Part shown: positions 16,830-25,000 of the stretch, piece by piece | Position numbering within the stretch: the stretch's first letter is position 1 | Layout of the letters: each line of letters begins with the position of its first letter | Assembly: GCA_025449515.1 (NCBI GenBank) | Contig: JANWJI010000052.1 | Coordinates: 1-32,611 of the forward strand | DNA length: 32,611 nt | Reading direction: 5' to 3' | From: Nitrososphaeraceae archaeon | GTDB taxonomy: Archaea; Thermoproteota; Nitrososphaeria; Nitrososphaerales; Nitrososphaeraceae | Position numbers and translations under genes: made by a program | The notes under the pieces: generated by a model | The model's database searches: none | What the model was told of the DNA's origin: nothing | The model's input: only the letters and a program-made list of their open reading frames with translations

Positions 16830-17480
16830 ATGGTCTGGCTTCGACGCACAACGCACTATCTATTCATAATAGTAGTTGCTGTAAATAGCACACTACTGAC
16901 TATTAATGCTGGAGACTATATCTTCTACACTGATTGGGCATGGACGTCATTCGTCGTATTCTCTATCGCTCAATCTACAATGCTTGTGGTGGGGGCAATA
17001 TACTATATGCTGTTTACAGGTGTGCCTGGTACCGCTACTTATTATGCAACCATTATGACGATATATACATGGGTTGCAAAAGGCGCCTGGTTTGCATTAG
17101 GCTACCCATACGACTTCGTTACAGTACCTGTCTGGATACCTTCGGCAATGTTATTAGACTTGACTTATTGGGCGACTAGAAGGAATAAACATGCTGCTAT
17201 AATAATTGGCGGAACATTAGTAGGTCTATCTCTTCCAATGTTCAATATGATCAACCTTTTATTGATAAGGGATCCATTGGAAATAGCCTTCAAGTATCCA
17301 CGTCCGACATTACCACCATACATGACTCCCATTGAACCTCAGGTAGGTAAGTTTTACAACAGTCCTGTAGCCTTAGGAGCAGGCGCGGGAGCAGTGCTAT
17401 CAGTACCAATTGCAGCTTTGGGTGCTAAACTTAACACGTGGACATATAGATGGATGGCTGCGTGGAGTAAGTGGGACTAA
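16830..17480 (+). CDS. amoA: Archaeal ammonia monooxygenase subunit A
   Basis: AmoA is a membrane subunit of the copper monooxygenase that turns ammonia into hydroxylamine, and the standard marker gene for ammonia-oxidising archaea. The 216-aa length is exact for the archaeal form. The N-terminus MVWLRRTTHYLFIIVVAVNS and the internal NAGDYIFYTDWAWTSF, GATYY-like FTGVPGTATYYATIMTIYTW, VPVWIPSAMLLDLTYWATRR and LPPYMTPIEPQVGKFYNSPV segments are hallmark stretches. About six membrane helices are visible, including the last near 180-196. It lies downstream of amoX with its own promoter and ends in a strong T-run. No amoC follows; it must be elsewhere, as in other Nitrososphaerales. Confidence 0.99.
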   Translation: MVWLRRTTHYLFIIVVAVNSTLLTINAGDYIFYTDWAWTSFVVFSIAQSTMLVVGAIYYMLFTGVPGTATYYATIMTIYTWVAKGAWFALGYPYDFVTVPVWIPSAMLLDLTYWATRRNKHAAIIIGGTLVGLSLPMFNMINLLLIRDPLEIAFKYPRPTLPPYMTPIEPQVGKFYNSPVALGAGAGAVLSVPIAALGAKLNTWTYRWMAAWSKWD

Positions 17481-17493
17481 GTCTTCCAACCTA

Positions 17494-17513
17494 ATTTTCT
17501 TTTTTTTGTTTTT
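17494..17513 (+). terminator. Poly-T terminator after amoA
   Basis: A long T-tract (TTTTC, eight T, G, five T) starts 13 bases after the amoA stop codon. It is the strongest T-run in the window and is expected after a highly expressed gene. Confidence 0.65.
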
Positions 17514-17748
17514 GAAGAACTTTTATTCAGAACTATAACTTGTAATAAATTCGAGCGTTGTACTTTGTATCTGTAGTAACAAGTACACGACGATGTAAAT
17601 CAGAATAAGTACTGGTCAATCACAACTTACCACCGAAGGCTGCGGCTAAGCTCTAAATCTTAACTCTATTTCAAACTCATGATTCAACTGTAATTACGCC
17701 GTATCAAACCATATCCTATATAAATTCACAGTGCATATAATGAGCTCT

Positions 17749-18373
17749 TCACTTAACAATCTTTTCCATAATCTCTCTATTGTGCATATCTACAAATAAG
17801 CTCAACCAATTCATGACATGCTGTAGCTTACAATCATTGTCTTTCATACAAGGGAAATAATCATCAAAAAATTCGGTTCTATCTTTATGTACTGAATCGT
17901 TCTTTCAATGAAGCTTTTTTCAATCGAGGAATGATTATGATGTTGAATGTTTAGAAATCTACATGCTTGTGGATATCATGTACCACCATCGGTTGAAATA
18001 TTGTGTTTTCCATATTTTCTAATCAGTGATTTTATAAACTGTTCAGCCACAAGCATATTTCTTTCAATGGCGATACGTACACAAGATTGTTCTATCGGTT
18101 GGCTCAATAGCAACCCATAACTATACATAGTCACTGCCTACTTTAATCAACGTTTCATCTATGATAAATTCAGATAGTTTGTATCTCTTTTGTTTGCAAT
18201 ATCTTCTTTGGCTTGTAGCGCTGCATCCAGTTCCAAATGCAATCATCGTTTCTCTTGATAAATCGAGAAAGCCTTTGTGATGTTCTTCGAAGTGATAAAC
18301 CTGAAAGGTATAGCTGTAATGCATAATAAACATACTTTGAAGAGGTCCTACTTCTTTCTTTGGATGTGGACAT
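17749..18373 (-). pseudogene. Decayed IS6/IS240-type DDE transposase
   Basis: The protein can be followed through three frames. The start at 18373 reads MSTSKERSRTSSKYVYYALQ with a helix-turn-helix-like N-terminus and NWMQRYKPKKI. After a frameshift near 18160-18200 comes SEFIIDETLIKVGSDYV, holding the first catalytic Asp. Then follow LWVAIEPTD, the second Asp in NISTDGGT, the catalytic Glu in SFIERTIQYIK and the end NREIMEKIVK at the stop 17749-17751. Lesions are an in-frame TAG at 18121-18123, TGA for the expected Trp at 17976-17978 and further frameshifts. The DDE order and spacing fit the IS240 domain. It is a dead copy inserted between amoA and the oxidoreductase genes; no intact ends were found. 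Confidence 0.82.
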
Positions 18374-18488
18374 TATCAAAATGTGGGAGGTATTTAGCTA
18401 TAGGTCTATCCGTTAACTGAACAGCGCCATATAATGACCAGATCAATAAATATACTGAATTCTCCTAGATCGAGAAAGGGAGCATCTT

Positions 18489-19454
18489 CTAGCGATCTAT
18501 TCTAAGAGACTCTAGCAATTTGCTTATGCCCCCAGTGGGCACACCGTCATGGTCCATTATCGTCTGTCTGGCGGGAGGATTCCTAACGTAACTAGGAATC
18601 CTCGATTCTATCCGCTCCTCATATGATGGAATTTGCTCGTTTTGATAGAATACACCAATCGGAATCTTCTCATCCCACTCCTCAGATTTTTCGATAGCTT
18701 GTACCATTTTAGAATAAGTCTCTTCGGATTGGACACGACCGTCATATCCTGTATCCTCGAGCTTGTAGATCCTCGGTTTCTGTTTATGTGTATCCTCGTC
18801 GATATTACCCATTCCTTGGTACCATTCACGCGTATTAATATCGTTGTAGGTAGGGCAAGGTTGGAGAACGTCCAAATATGCCAATCCCGAATGTTCAATA
18901 GATTTCTTAATGAGTTCCTTAAGGTGTCTCACATCATATGAATAGCCTCGAGCTATGAAAGTAAACCCTGACACCAACGCAAGCGCTATAGGGTTAACGG
19001 AATCATTCACATTTGGTTGGGACAAAGATTTTGTTTTCATTCCCAATTTTAGAGTAGGAGCTGCTTGTCCCTTTGTCAAGCCATAAACACCATTGTTGAA
19101 TACGATATATGCCATGTCTACGTTTCTTCTTCCAGCACTAACGAAATGCCCTGCACCTATACCTAGACCATCTCCATCACCGCCCACCGCAATAACTTCC
19201 AGATCGGGGTTTGACAGCTTGGCTCCCTGAGCAAAAGGTAGAACTCTTCCGTGTAGAGTGTGTATTCCATAAGTATTAATAAAATGAGGCGTCTTACCAG
19301 AACATCCTATGCCTGAAAAAATAACAGACTTGTAAGCAGGGATTTGAAGATCAGCCAGTGCCATCTGGATCGCATTGAGAATTCCAAAATCGCCACATCC
19401 CGGACACCAATCATTATGAACTTCTGTTTTATAATCTGCAAACTTAAGTGCCAT
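18489..19454 (-). CDS. porB: 2-oxoacid:ferredoxin oxidoreductase, beta subunit
   Basis: This subunit binds thiamine pyrophosphate and a 4Fe-4S cluster. The enzyme converts a 2-oxoacid plus CoA to acyl-CoA and CO2 with reduction of ferredoxin, or the reverse in the carbon-fixing direction. CPGCGDFG at residues 17-24 and a later Cys supply cluster ligands. GDGDGLGIGAGHF near 93-105 with the following NNGVYGLTKGQ is the TPP/Mg site. The short C-terminus ending RQTIMDHDGVP has no ferredoxin domain. At 321 aa it is the two-subunit archaeal type. It overlaps the alpha subunit gene by 11 bases. Whether pyruvate or 2-oxoglutarate is used cannot be told from sequence alone, so the symbol is provisional. 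Confidence 0.92.
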   Translation of the reverse strand: MALKFADYKTEVHNDWCPGCGDFGILNAIQMALADLQIPAYKSVIFSGIGCSGKTPHFINTYGIHTLHGRVLPFAQGAKLSNPDLEVIAVGGDGDGLGIGAGHFVSAGRRNVDMAYIVFNNGVYGLTKGQAAPTLKLGMKTKSLSQPNVNDSVNPIALALVSGFTFIARGYSYDVRHLKELIKKSIEHSGLAYLDVLQPCPTYNDINTREWYQGMGNIDEDTHKQKPRIYKLEDTGYDGRVQSEETYSKMVQAIEKSEEWDEKIPIGVFYQNEQIPSYEERIESRIPSYVRNPPARQTIMDHDGVPTGGISKLLESLRIDR

Positions 19455-21408
19455 ATTCTAAAACTTGTCTCCTTGGAGCATTTCCACTAGTTATTAGCTT
19501 TAATGCATTATAAATCTCACTAGACGACATCGGTCTACCATTGTATTTTACCACTGTATAATCGATTTCACGTTTCAGATGTTGTTCTACCAATGATGCA
19601 AGCTGCGAAGAATAATTCATTTCAATATCGACCAAAATCTTGGAACCACGTATCAAGGTCTCTAGAAGGCTAGCCGGAAATGGGTGCAGCAAACGAAGTT
19701 GGATAAATCTCATCTTCTCGCCTTCCCTGTTCAATTGATTCAACGCATCTAAAATGGATCCCTTGGTAGACCCCCAGCTTAGCACAGAAATTACTTCTTG
19801 ATCCTCATTATTGCCGTAAGCGATCGCCTTGTCTTCGTTTGGAATTTCTGCCAATGCGACGTCTAGCTTTCTCATACGCTTATCCATCATATTGATACGA
19901 TTATATGGATCCTCGGTGATATGACCTTCTTCTGTATGCTCATCTCCTGTGTTCCAGAATATTCCATTTTGTGTTCCAAGCATTGCACGAGGAGAAATCG
20001 GATTTCCGCCTAGCTTAAATCTCAGATATTTTCCATCCACTCTCTGATCTGCTGGAGGAATCTTGTTTACGATTTGTCCTCTGTCGATCTTGACTCTGTG
20101 TTGATCAAAATTCCTGCATGTTGCAACACTATTTGCAATTGCCTTATCCAAAAGATGGATTACTGGCATTTGATATTTTTCTGCAAAGTTAAACACCTTT
20201 ATCGTGTCATAAAAACTCTCTTCTATATCTCCCGACGAAAACACGATTCTAGGAAATTCTCCGTGACCTGCATGAACGGCAAACAATAGATCTCCTTGTT
20301 CGTGTCTTGTAGGAAGCCCAGTTGCTGGACCTGCTCTCTGATACAAAGAAACTACCAAGGGTACCTCATTGATTCCGGCCCAACCTAATGCTTCAACCAT
20401 CAATGAGAATCCAGGACCAGACGTAGCCGTTGCCGAGCGAACACCAGTCAAGGCACCCCCAATCGCCATGGTCACTGCTGCAATTTCATCCTCTGTTTGT
20501 ATCACTAAGATAGAACCTTCTTCGCCATTGCTCTGTTCCAAGATCTGATGAGACTCTAAAAATTCACTATCATCACTTGCTGGGGTTATTGGATAGTATG
20601 TCTGGAATCTGCAACCTGCTACCAGCTTTCCTAAGGCCGAGGATTGATTTCCTTGGACTAGGATGGTGCTATCAAGTGGCTTTTTGTATTTCAACTCACG
20701 CTTCAGGTCTTTTGAGCTAAATTGCAGTTTAACGTGGTCATATACAAAATTGGCAGCTGATACATTATTCTCGGCAATTTTTGGCTTAGTTCTAAATACA
20801 TATCTGATAGATTCCGATAAGATATGTTTATCAAAGTTGAGAATTGCCATTGATGCAGACAGTGCCATGACATTGACTGTTCTAGTTAGCTTGCTTAATG
20901 TATGATCCCCCATCTGCTCGGAGAATTGCTTGAGAAGACGAAAATACGGTATACCATAGAGTTTAATATTCTTCTCATGGGCATAGTCGAGCATACCTCT
21001 TAGGGACAGGGGCTTTCCAGAACTCTCGAGCATACTTGAAATTCTTCGAACAGCATATTCATCAATAGTAGGCACTTCGCGAAGGGTTGTTTCGGCCAAA
21101 TCCGAATCATAGATTATCGCTCCACCTTCTTTCATCTCACTAGTGTGAACAAACACAGTCTCAGCATCAAAAGAAACCAGAATGTCAATTAAGTCGACAT
21201 GAGAATGTATAGGTTCATCGGAAACTCTGACAGTAAAGTAACTATGTTCACCTTTGATATTAGAATAATATTCTCTATTCCCGAAAATGTTGAAGCCAGC
21301 CTGAGCACAAGCTCTTGAGAAAATGTTCGCAGCAGAATCGACCCCACTCCCCTGAGCTCCACCTATAACCCATGTTAATGAATTGTCCGCGTAATACGAT
21401 TGAGTCAT
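19444..21408 (-). CDS. porA: 2-oxoacid:ferredoxin oxidoreductase, fused gamma-alpha subunit
   Basis: The N-terminal 195 residues are the gamma domain (GGAQGSGVDSAANIFSRA, then GNREYYSNIKGEHSYF), which helps bind CoA. Residues about 210 onward are the alpha domain: YPITPASDDSEFLE, TEDEIAAVTMAIGGALTGVR, SGPGFSLMVEALGWAG, then the second pyrimidine-binding domain and transketolase-C region (SVLSWGSTKGSILDAL). The 654-aa gamma-alpha fusion is the usual form in aerobic archaea. With PorB it forms a heterodimer. The fused type is relatively oxygen-tolerant, as suits an aerobic ammonia oxidiser. A TATA-like CATTAAAAGC lies about 28 bases before the ATG at 21408, so it can be transcribed apart from the small gene at 21464. 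The 2-oxoacid used is not certain. Confidence 0.92.
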   Translation of the reverse strand: MTQSYYADNSLTWVIGGAQGSGVDSAANIFSRACAQAGFNIFGNREYYSNIKGEHSYFTVRVSDEPIHSHVDLIDILVSFDAETVFVHTSEMKEGGAIIYDSDLAETTLREVPTIDEYAVRRISSMLESSGKPLSLRGMLDYAHEKNIKLYGIPYFRLLKQFSEQMGDHTLSKLTRTVNVMALSASMAILNFDKHILSESIRYVFRTKPKIAENNVSAANFVYDHVKLQFSSKDLKRELKYKKPLDSTILVQGNQSSALGKLVAGCRFQTYYPITPASDDSEFLESHQILEQSNGEEGSILVIQTEDEIAAVTMAIGGALTGVRSATATSGPGFSLMVEALGWAGINEVPLVVSLYQRAGPATGLPTRHEQGDLLFAVHAGHGEFPRIVFSSGDIEESFYDTIKVFNFAEKYQMPVIHLLDKAIANSVATCRNFDQHRVKIDRGQIVNKIPPADQRVDGKYLRFKLGGNPISPRAMLGTQNGIFWNTGDEHTEEGHITEDPYNRINMMDKRMRKLDVALAEIPNEDKAIAYGNNEDQEVISVLSWGSTKGSILDALNQLNREGEKMRFIQLRLLHPFPASLLETLIRGSKILVDIEMNYSSQLASLVEQHLKREIDYTVVKYNGRPMSSSEIYNALKLITSGNAPRRQVLEYGT

Positions 21409-21463
21409 TCATATAAATTTGAATTTTTCTTGCTTTTAATGCTTTAGTATTCGAGAATTCAAT

Positions 21464-21610
21464 TTATCCTCCTCCAGTAACGGCATCATACAAACAGCAT
21501 TCACAGTTGTCAAGTTCTCCGCAGTATGGGCAGGCGCACATACAAGCTTCCATCGAGTTTCCACAATATTCGCACAACGTCCCGTCGCTACTAGATGTAC
21601 TTTCACTCAT
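21464..21610 (-). CDS. Tiny Cys-rich putative zinc-binding protein (48 aa)
   Basis: The ATG at 21610 opens a 48-codon frame with eight cysteines. CEYCG at 13-17, CMCACPYCG at 23-31 and CECC at 36-39 follow a Ser-rich N-terminus (MSESTSSSDG), and the end is YDAVTGGG. Eight cysteines could hold two zinc ions or an Fe-S cluster. A TATA-like ACTATATTAG near 21643-21652 gives a leader of about 12 bases. It lies 55 bases upstream of the oxidoreductase alpha gene in the same direction, so partial cotranscription is possible. Similar tiny proteins seem common in these archaea, from memory. The function is unknown. Confidence 0.68.
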   Translation of the reverse strand: MSESTSSSDGTLCEYCGNSMEACMCACPYCGELDNCECCLYDAVTGGG

Positions 21611-21743
21611 ATGGCTTCAATCCTACTATGTTGTGCAGCTACTGCTAATATAGTTTACAAGAACAGTGTAATACCGAGTTCTATCCATCAACTTCGTGAT
21701 CTTTTTTGCAGCTTCGATTTACTTAACCTGCCGGCCTGAAAGA

Positions 21744-21752
21744 TTAATATCT
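21744..21752 (+). promoter_or_regulatory. TATA box of pdxST
   Basis: TTAATATCT is centred about 32 bases before the ATG at 21780, which favours this start over the GTG at 21759. Confidence 0.45.
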
Positions 21753-21779
21753 ATATGAGTGTTCTATGAATTCATTCTT

Positions 21780-22736
21780 ATGGTAATATCTGTTGCCCAG
21801 CAGGAAACAAGGGGGACAAAATCTGAGGAGATTGAAAAGTTAACAATCACTCGAGGTACCACACTCGTCAAGCGCGGTTTTGCACGAATGCAAAAACATG
21901 GTGTCGTTATGGACATAACTAATGCTGAACAGGCCCGGATAGCTGAAGATGCCGGTGCGGTAGCCGTTATGGTTTTGGACAAGTTACCATATGACGTACG
22001 AAAAATTGGCGGAGTTGCGAGAACTGCGAGTGTTAATGTGATCCGGGAGATAATTGATAATGTCACTATCCCAATCATGGCAAAATGCAGAATTGGCCAC
22101 GTTTCCGAGGCTCAGCTTCTCCAAGGGATTGGTGTCGATATGATAGATGAGAGTGAGGTACTGACACCAGCAGATGAACAACGACATATATGGAAATGGG
22201 ATTTCACGACGCCCTTCGTTAACGGTGCAAAGAATCTCGGCGAAGCTTTACGAAGGATCGAGGAAGGATGTGCGATGATTAGGACCAAAGGTGAACCTGG
22301 AACAGGCAATGTTGCAGAAGCGGTCTCACACATAAAGTTAGTTAACTATGAAATTCGCAAGATCCGATCCCTACATGGAGATAAGCAAGAATTAATTAAT
22401 ATAGCAAGGGAAATGAGAGCCTCATTTTCTCTAGTAGAAGAGATTTCTCGTCTGGGTAGATTGCCTGTTGTTAATTTCGCTGCAGGTGGTATCTCAACGC
22501 CTGCAGATGCGGCTTTTCTTATGAATTTAGGTTGCGATGGAGTGTTTGTCGGATCTGGAATTTTTAAAGCCAACGATGCAGCTCAAAGGGCAAGAGCTAT
22601 CGTACTCGCTACTACGCACTTTGACAATCCTGAGATAGTTGCGGAGGCACAAAGTATGATTGATGAAAACAAATCAATGCTTGGGCTTGATACAAAAAAT
22701 CTTGATCTGAGGATGCAAGAAAGAGGACCAATTTGA
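21780..22736 (+). CDS. pdxS: Pyridoxal 5'-phosphate synthase, PdxS subunit
   Basis: PdxS makes PLP from ribose 5-phosphate, glyceraldehyde 3-phosphate and ammonia supplied by PdxT. It forms a ring of (beta/alpha)8 barrels. From the ATG it has 318 aa. Conserved parts are MDITNAEQARIAEDAGAVAV, IPIMAKCRIGH with the first active-site Lys, DMIDESEVLTPADE, IRTKGEPGTGN with the second Lys, and the phosphate site FAAGGISTPADAA/GVFVGSGIF. All catalytic residues that I can place are kept. A GTG at 21759 would add 7 residues but the TATA spacing favours the ATG. The stop overlaps the TTG start of pdxT, so the two subunits are translationally coupled. Confidence 0.97.
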   Translation: MVISVAQQETRGTKSEEIEKLTITRGTTLVKRGFARMQKHGVVMDITNAEQARIAEDAGAVAVMVLDKLPYDVRKIGGVARTASVNVIREIIDNVTIPIMAKCRIGHVSEAQLLQGIGVDMIDESEVLTPADEQRHIWKWDFTTPFVNGAKNLGEALRRIEEGCAMIRTKGEPGTGNVAEAVSHIKLVNYEIRKIRSLHGDKQELINIAREMRASFSLVEEISRLGRLPVVNFAAGGISTPADAAFLMNLGCDGVFVGSGIFKANDAAQRARAIVLATTHFDNPEIVAEAQSMIDENKSMLGLDTKNLDLRMQERGPI

Positions 22737-23350
22737 GGAATTCTGTTAATATTGGAGTTCTAGGTATACAGGGTGACATCGAAGAGAATATTTCCTGTAC
22801 CAAATTTGCCATGAAGAGAGCTAGACGACGTGGAGAAATCAAAGTAGTTCGCTACTCTGAAGACATTGAAAATCTAGACGGCTTGATCATTCCAGGCGGC
22901 GAAAGTACTGTGATGAGTTCACTTATTTCAGTCCAAGAAAAAGTCTTTCAATCTATCAAGAGACGCATCTCAGAAGGTATGTCCGTAATGGGTATATGCG
23001 CAGGCATGATATTACTTTCTAGAAAGGCTAACGACAGAGTTATAGGTAAGACAAAGCAAAATTTTTTATCTGCCTTGGACATTGCTGTAGAAAGGAATGC
23101 ATTTGGTAGACAAAATGATTCGTTCGAAACCTATTTGAACGTGCCCCTAATTGGTAAAGGTAAAATTAAGGCCATTTTCATAAGAGCTCCAATAGTGACT
23201 GAGATAGGCATCGGAGTGGACGTCATAGCGAAGTTTAATGAGAAGATCGTTGCTGTGAAGCAGAACAATATTGTTGCCACTTCTTTTCATCCAGAATTGG
23301 TCGATGATAGGTTCCACACATTGTTTATAAAAGGTATATCAAAGATTTAG
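22733..23350 (+). CDS. pdxT: Pyridoxal 5'-phosphate synthase, glutaminase subunit PdxT
   Basis: PdxT is a class I glutamine amidotransferase that hydrolyses glutamine and channels ammonia to PdxS. IPGGESTVM at 53-61 is the oxyanion-strand motif. The catalytic Cys is C89 in GICAGMILL, and the His-Glu pair is in SFHPEL near 185-190. The 205-aa length is normal. The usual NAFGRQ and SFE segment that forms the PdxS contact is present. The start is a TTG at 22733 overlapping the pdxS stop, with no ATG nearby. It is followed after about 36 bases by the tRNA-Leu gene on the other strand. Confidence 0.95.
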   Translation: MRNSVNIGVLGIQGDIEENISCTKFAMKRARRRGEIKVVRYSEDIENLDGLIIPGGESTVMSSLISVQEKVFQSIKRRISEGMSVMGICAGMILLSRKANDRVIGKTKQNFLSALDIAVERNAFGRQNDSFETYLNVPLIGKGKIKAIFIRAPIVTEIGIGVDVIAKFNEKIVAVKQNNIVATSFHPELVDDRFHTLFIKGISKI

Positions 23351-23386
23351 AATTTATGATCCGATATTTGATGATCAACTGAGATG

Positions 23387-23507
23387 TGCGGGGGGTGGGA
23401 TTCGAACCCACGAACCGCTAAAGGACGGGATAACCCATTTCTTAAGATCTTAAGTCCCGCGTCTCCAATTCATAAAGTCATATTTGGCCGGGCTCTACAA
23501 CCCCCGC
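23387..23507 (-). tRNA. tRNA-Leu (UAA) with two probable introns
   Basis: The acceptor stem is GCGGGGG (from 23507) with CCCCCGC and discriminator A at 23387. The T-arm GTGGG/TTCGAAT/CCCAC and a long class II variable arm are perfect. The anticodon stem CGGGA/TCCCG encloses loop CTTAAGA, so the anticodon is UAA (Leu). A 17-base insertion after position 37 (about 23431-23447) is a canonical archaeal intron. A second insertion of about 19 bases (about 23462-23480) sits in the 3' strand of the D-stem; removing it restores GTA/TAC pairing. Exact borders may shift by a few bases. No CCA is encoded. It needs the splicing endonuclease at both sites. Confidence 0.9.
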
Positions 23508-23800
23508 ATCGTATCCGAATTATTTAGAACTACGTAATTAAAACCTTGAGTTTTTCACCGTTGTGCAGGATATTGTGGAAACTAATAATAAGAAAGCATG
23601 ATTTAATATGTTTTCCGAATATCTGAGGCCGATAGTAACAACGTCAATTAGCTTATCTAGCTATTGAAAGGGTTGGGTTGCTCAGGTGCTCAAAACTAAC
23701 TCTAAAATATGATACAGGAGATGGATCGCAATCTCACATACCTGAACCTTTAGAGGATAACAACATTAATGAAACCCTGCTGTCATGTAGAATTCTTGTT

Positions 23801-23874
23801 GCCTTGGTAGCTCAGCCTGGTAGAGCGTTGCCTTGGTAAGGCAAAGGTCCCGGGTCCAAATCCCGGCCAAGGCT
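23801..23874 (+). tRNA. tRNA-Thr (GGU)
   Basis: The cloverleaf is complete: acceptor GCCTTGG/CCAAGGC, D-stem GCTC/GAGC, anticodon stem TTGCC/GGCAA with loop TTGGTAA (anticodon GGU, reading ACC/ACU), and T-arm CCGGG/TCCAAAT/CCCGG. The discriminator is T, no CCA is encoded and there is no intron. A minus-strand frame that overlaps it is an artefact at its 3' end but carries an integrase-like segment just downstream (see 23875). Confidence 0.95.
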
Positions 23875-24100
23875 CTCTTATATTTGGCTTAGGGAGTAAT
23901 TCTTGCTTTATTCGAATTTTCAACGATCTGAAGATTAGTACCAAGATGGAGTGTCTCCAACCCTCACTTTTATTAGCAGAAGAAATAAAACCATTTTTTA
24001 TAGATAGAGGTAATTCTAATTCTTGAAATGTCTGCACCTTCCTTTTGATATCGCTGCTTAATCTATATTCGTATACTTTTGGTACATATTCATCTTGCAT
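23875..24100 (-). pseudogene. Truncated N-terminal fragment of an integrase (tyrosine recombinase)
   Basis: From the ATG at 24100 the minus strand reads KVYEYRLSSDIKRKVQTFQE, then LELPLSIKN, a gap and a basic helix (ILVLIFRSLKIRIKQ). This order (short helix, LPLSxKN, second helix) resembles the SAM-like core-binding domain of archaeal XerA/phage-type recombinases. The frame runs straight into the 3' end of tRNA-Thr and the whole catalytic domain is missing. Archaeal integrases often use tRNA genes as target, so the position fits an integration scar. The family call rests on pattern memory only. Confidence 0.4.
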
Positions 24101-24208
24101 TCATTCAATTTCTATCTTGGATAATAATGTTGGATTGAAGCTACTGTTTCAGGGCATACCGTATTATAGTTTTAGTTATTTTTAGCTATTACTGAATTCC
24201 TTTTTCAA

Positions 24209-24240
24209 GGTAACGCTCGACCAGGCTGAGCTACCAAGGT
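24209..24240 (-). pseudogene. Inverted partial tRNA-Thr (5' half, 32 bases)
   Basis: The minus strand repeats positions 1-32 of the tRNA-Thr at 23801 with 29 of 32 bases identical (acceptor 5' strand, D-arm and start of the anticodon stem). There is no 3' half. It is a tRNA fragment, probably left by integration or rearrangement. Confidence 0.85.
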
Positions 24241-24309
24241 AAACTAACAAGGTGACCAAATAATACAGCTAGATTCTTTATCTAACTTACGAAAGTCCTT
24301 CAGCCCGCT

Positions 24310-24774
24310 ATGAGAAATATGAATGAATTTAACATATCTGTTGGAAATAACCATGTATACGAGATATTATATTTTGGCGTAAATCTCATAATCATGTTTG
24401 ATTATAGACTTGTCTTTGAAATAGTAAAGAATTCGGATAAAGAAATATAAGTTTTAATTGTTGGTAGAAAAGAGGTTCCGGCATGGAAAGAAAATGATGA
24501 CAGTAATAACAATAGAAATTCTTAAATTAACTTATACTAGAGTAAGAGTGGACTAATAATTAATGGTATCTTTAAGCCTATCGTAAGCGATACATATGCA
24601 TTTGTACTAAGCAATCGACGGTCTTCTATTGGCCATGAAGCGAATACAGTTAAGGTTAATTTGATTAATAACTGGCAATGGGAGATAACGGAGGTCCAAC
24701 TGGAGGATCGCCCAAAAGAAGAAGAGTGTGCTACTGTTTTCTTTATGCCAAACATAATTCTCTTGTCTGCTTAA
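24310..24774 (+). pseudogene. Pseudogene of a beta-rich, probably secreted protein, with three in-frame stops
   Basis: One frame runs for 155 codons with stops only at 24448 (TAA), 24523 (TAA) and 24538 (TAG). The protein between them is convincing: VGNNHVYEILYF, RLVFEIVKNSDKEI, then VLIVGRKEVPAWKENDDSNN, then SDTYAFVLSNRRSS and TVKVNLINNWQWEITE. The last part resembles the end of small beta-sandwich domains of archaeal surface proteins (Tyr-x-hydrophobic-x-hydrophobic-x-Asn..S). No frameshift is needed. I cannot name the family. The upstream end is uncertain. Confidence 0.55.
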
Positions 24775-24780
24775 GCAAAT

Positions 24781-25000
24781 AAAACAGATTTATTAATTTC
24801 GTCATTATCTTTTCTAAATCTTTATGATAGCTATAACATATAGAAATACCATATCTAGATTCTATAGCTCTTTACATGTCAATGCTTGTTCTACTGTGAA
24901 TACACTATTTCCTTTACAGATATCATTGAATGTCTTAGCATGATGGACTTCTAGTCTTATCTTTCATACTAGAACGACAAATCTGAAATCTAAAGTTATC
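24781..25000 (-). pseudogene. Remnant of an HNH endonuclease
   Basis: On the minus strand, DNFRFQICRSSMKDK (from about 25000) is followed after a frameshift by LEVHHAKTFNDICKG (from 24954). TVEQALTCKEL and a stop at 24862-24864 come next, then in another frame GISICYSYHKDLEK. This is the usual order of an HNH nuclease: first CxxC (one Cys lost), the His-His metal/catalytic pair, the CKELW segment (Trp now a stop) and the second CxxCH (one Cys now Tyr). The gene is clearly dead. It may come from a mobile element that entered near the tRNA. Confidence 0.6.

Noticed and set aside
23783..23874. C-terminal part of a minus-strand frame (PGFGPGTFALPRQRSTRL)
   Set aside because: It is the antisense translation of tRNA-Thr, a common annotation artefact.
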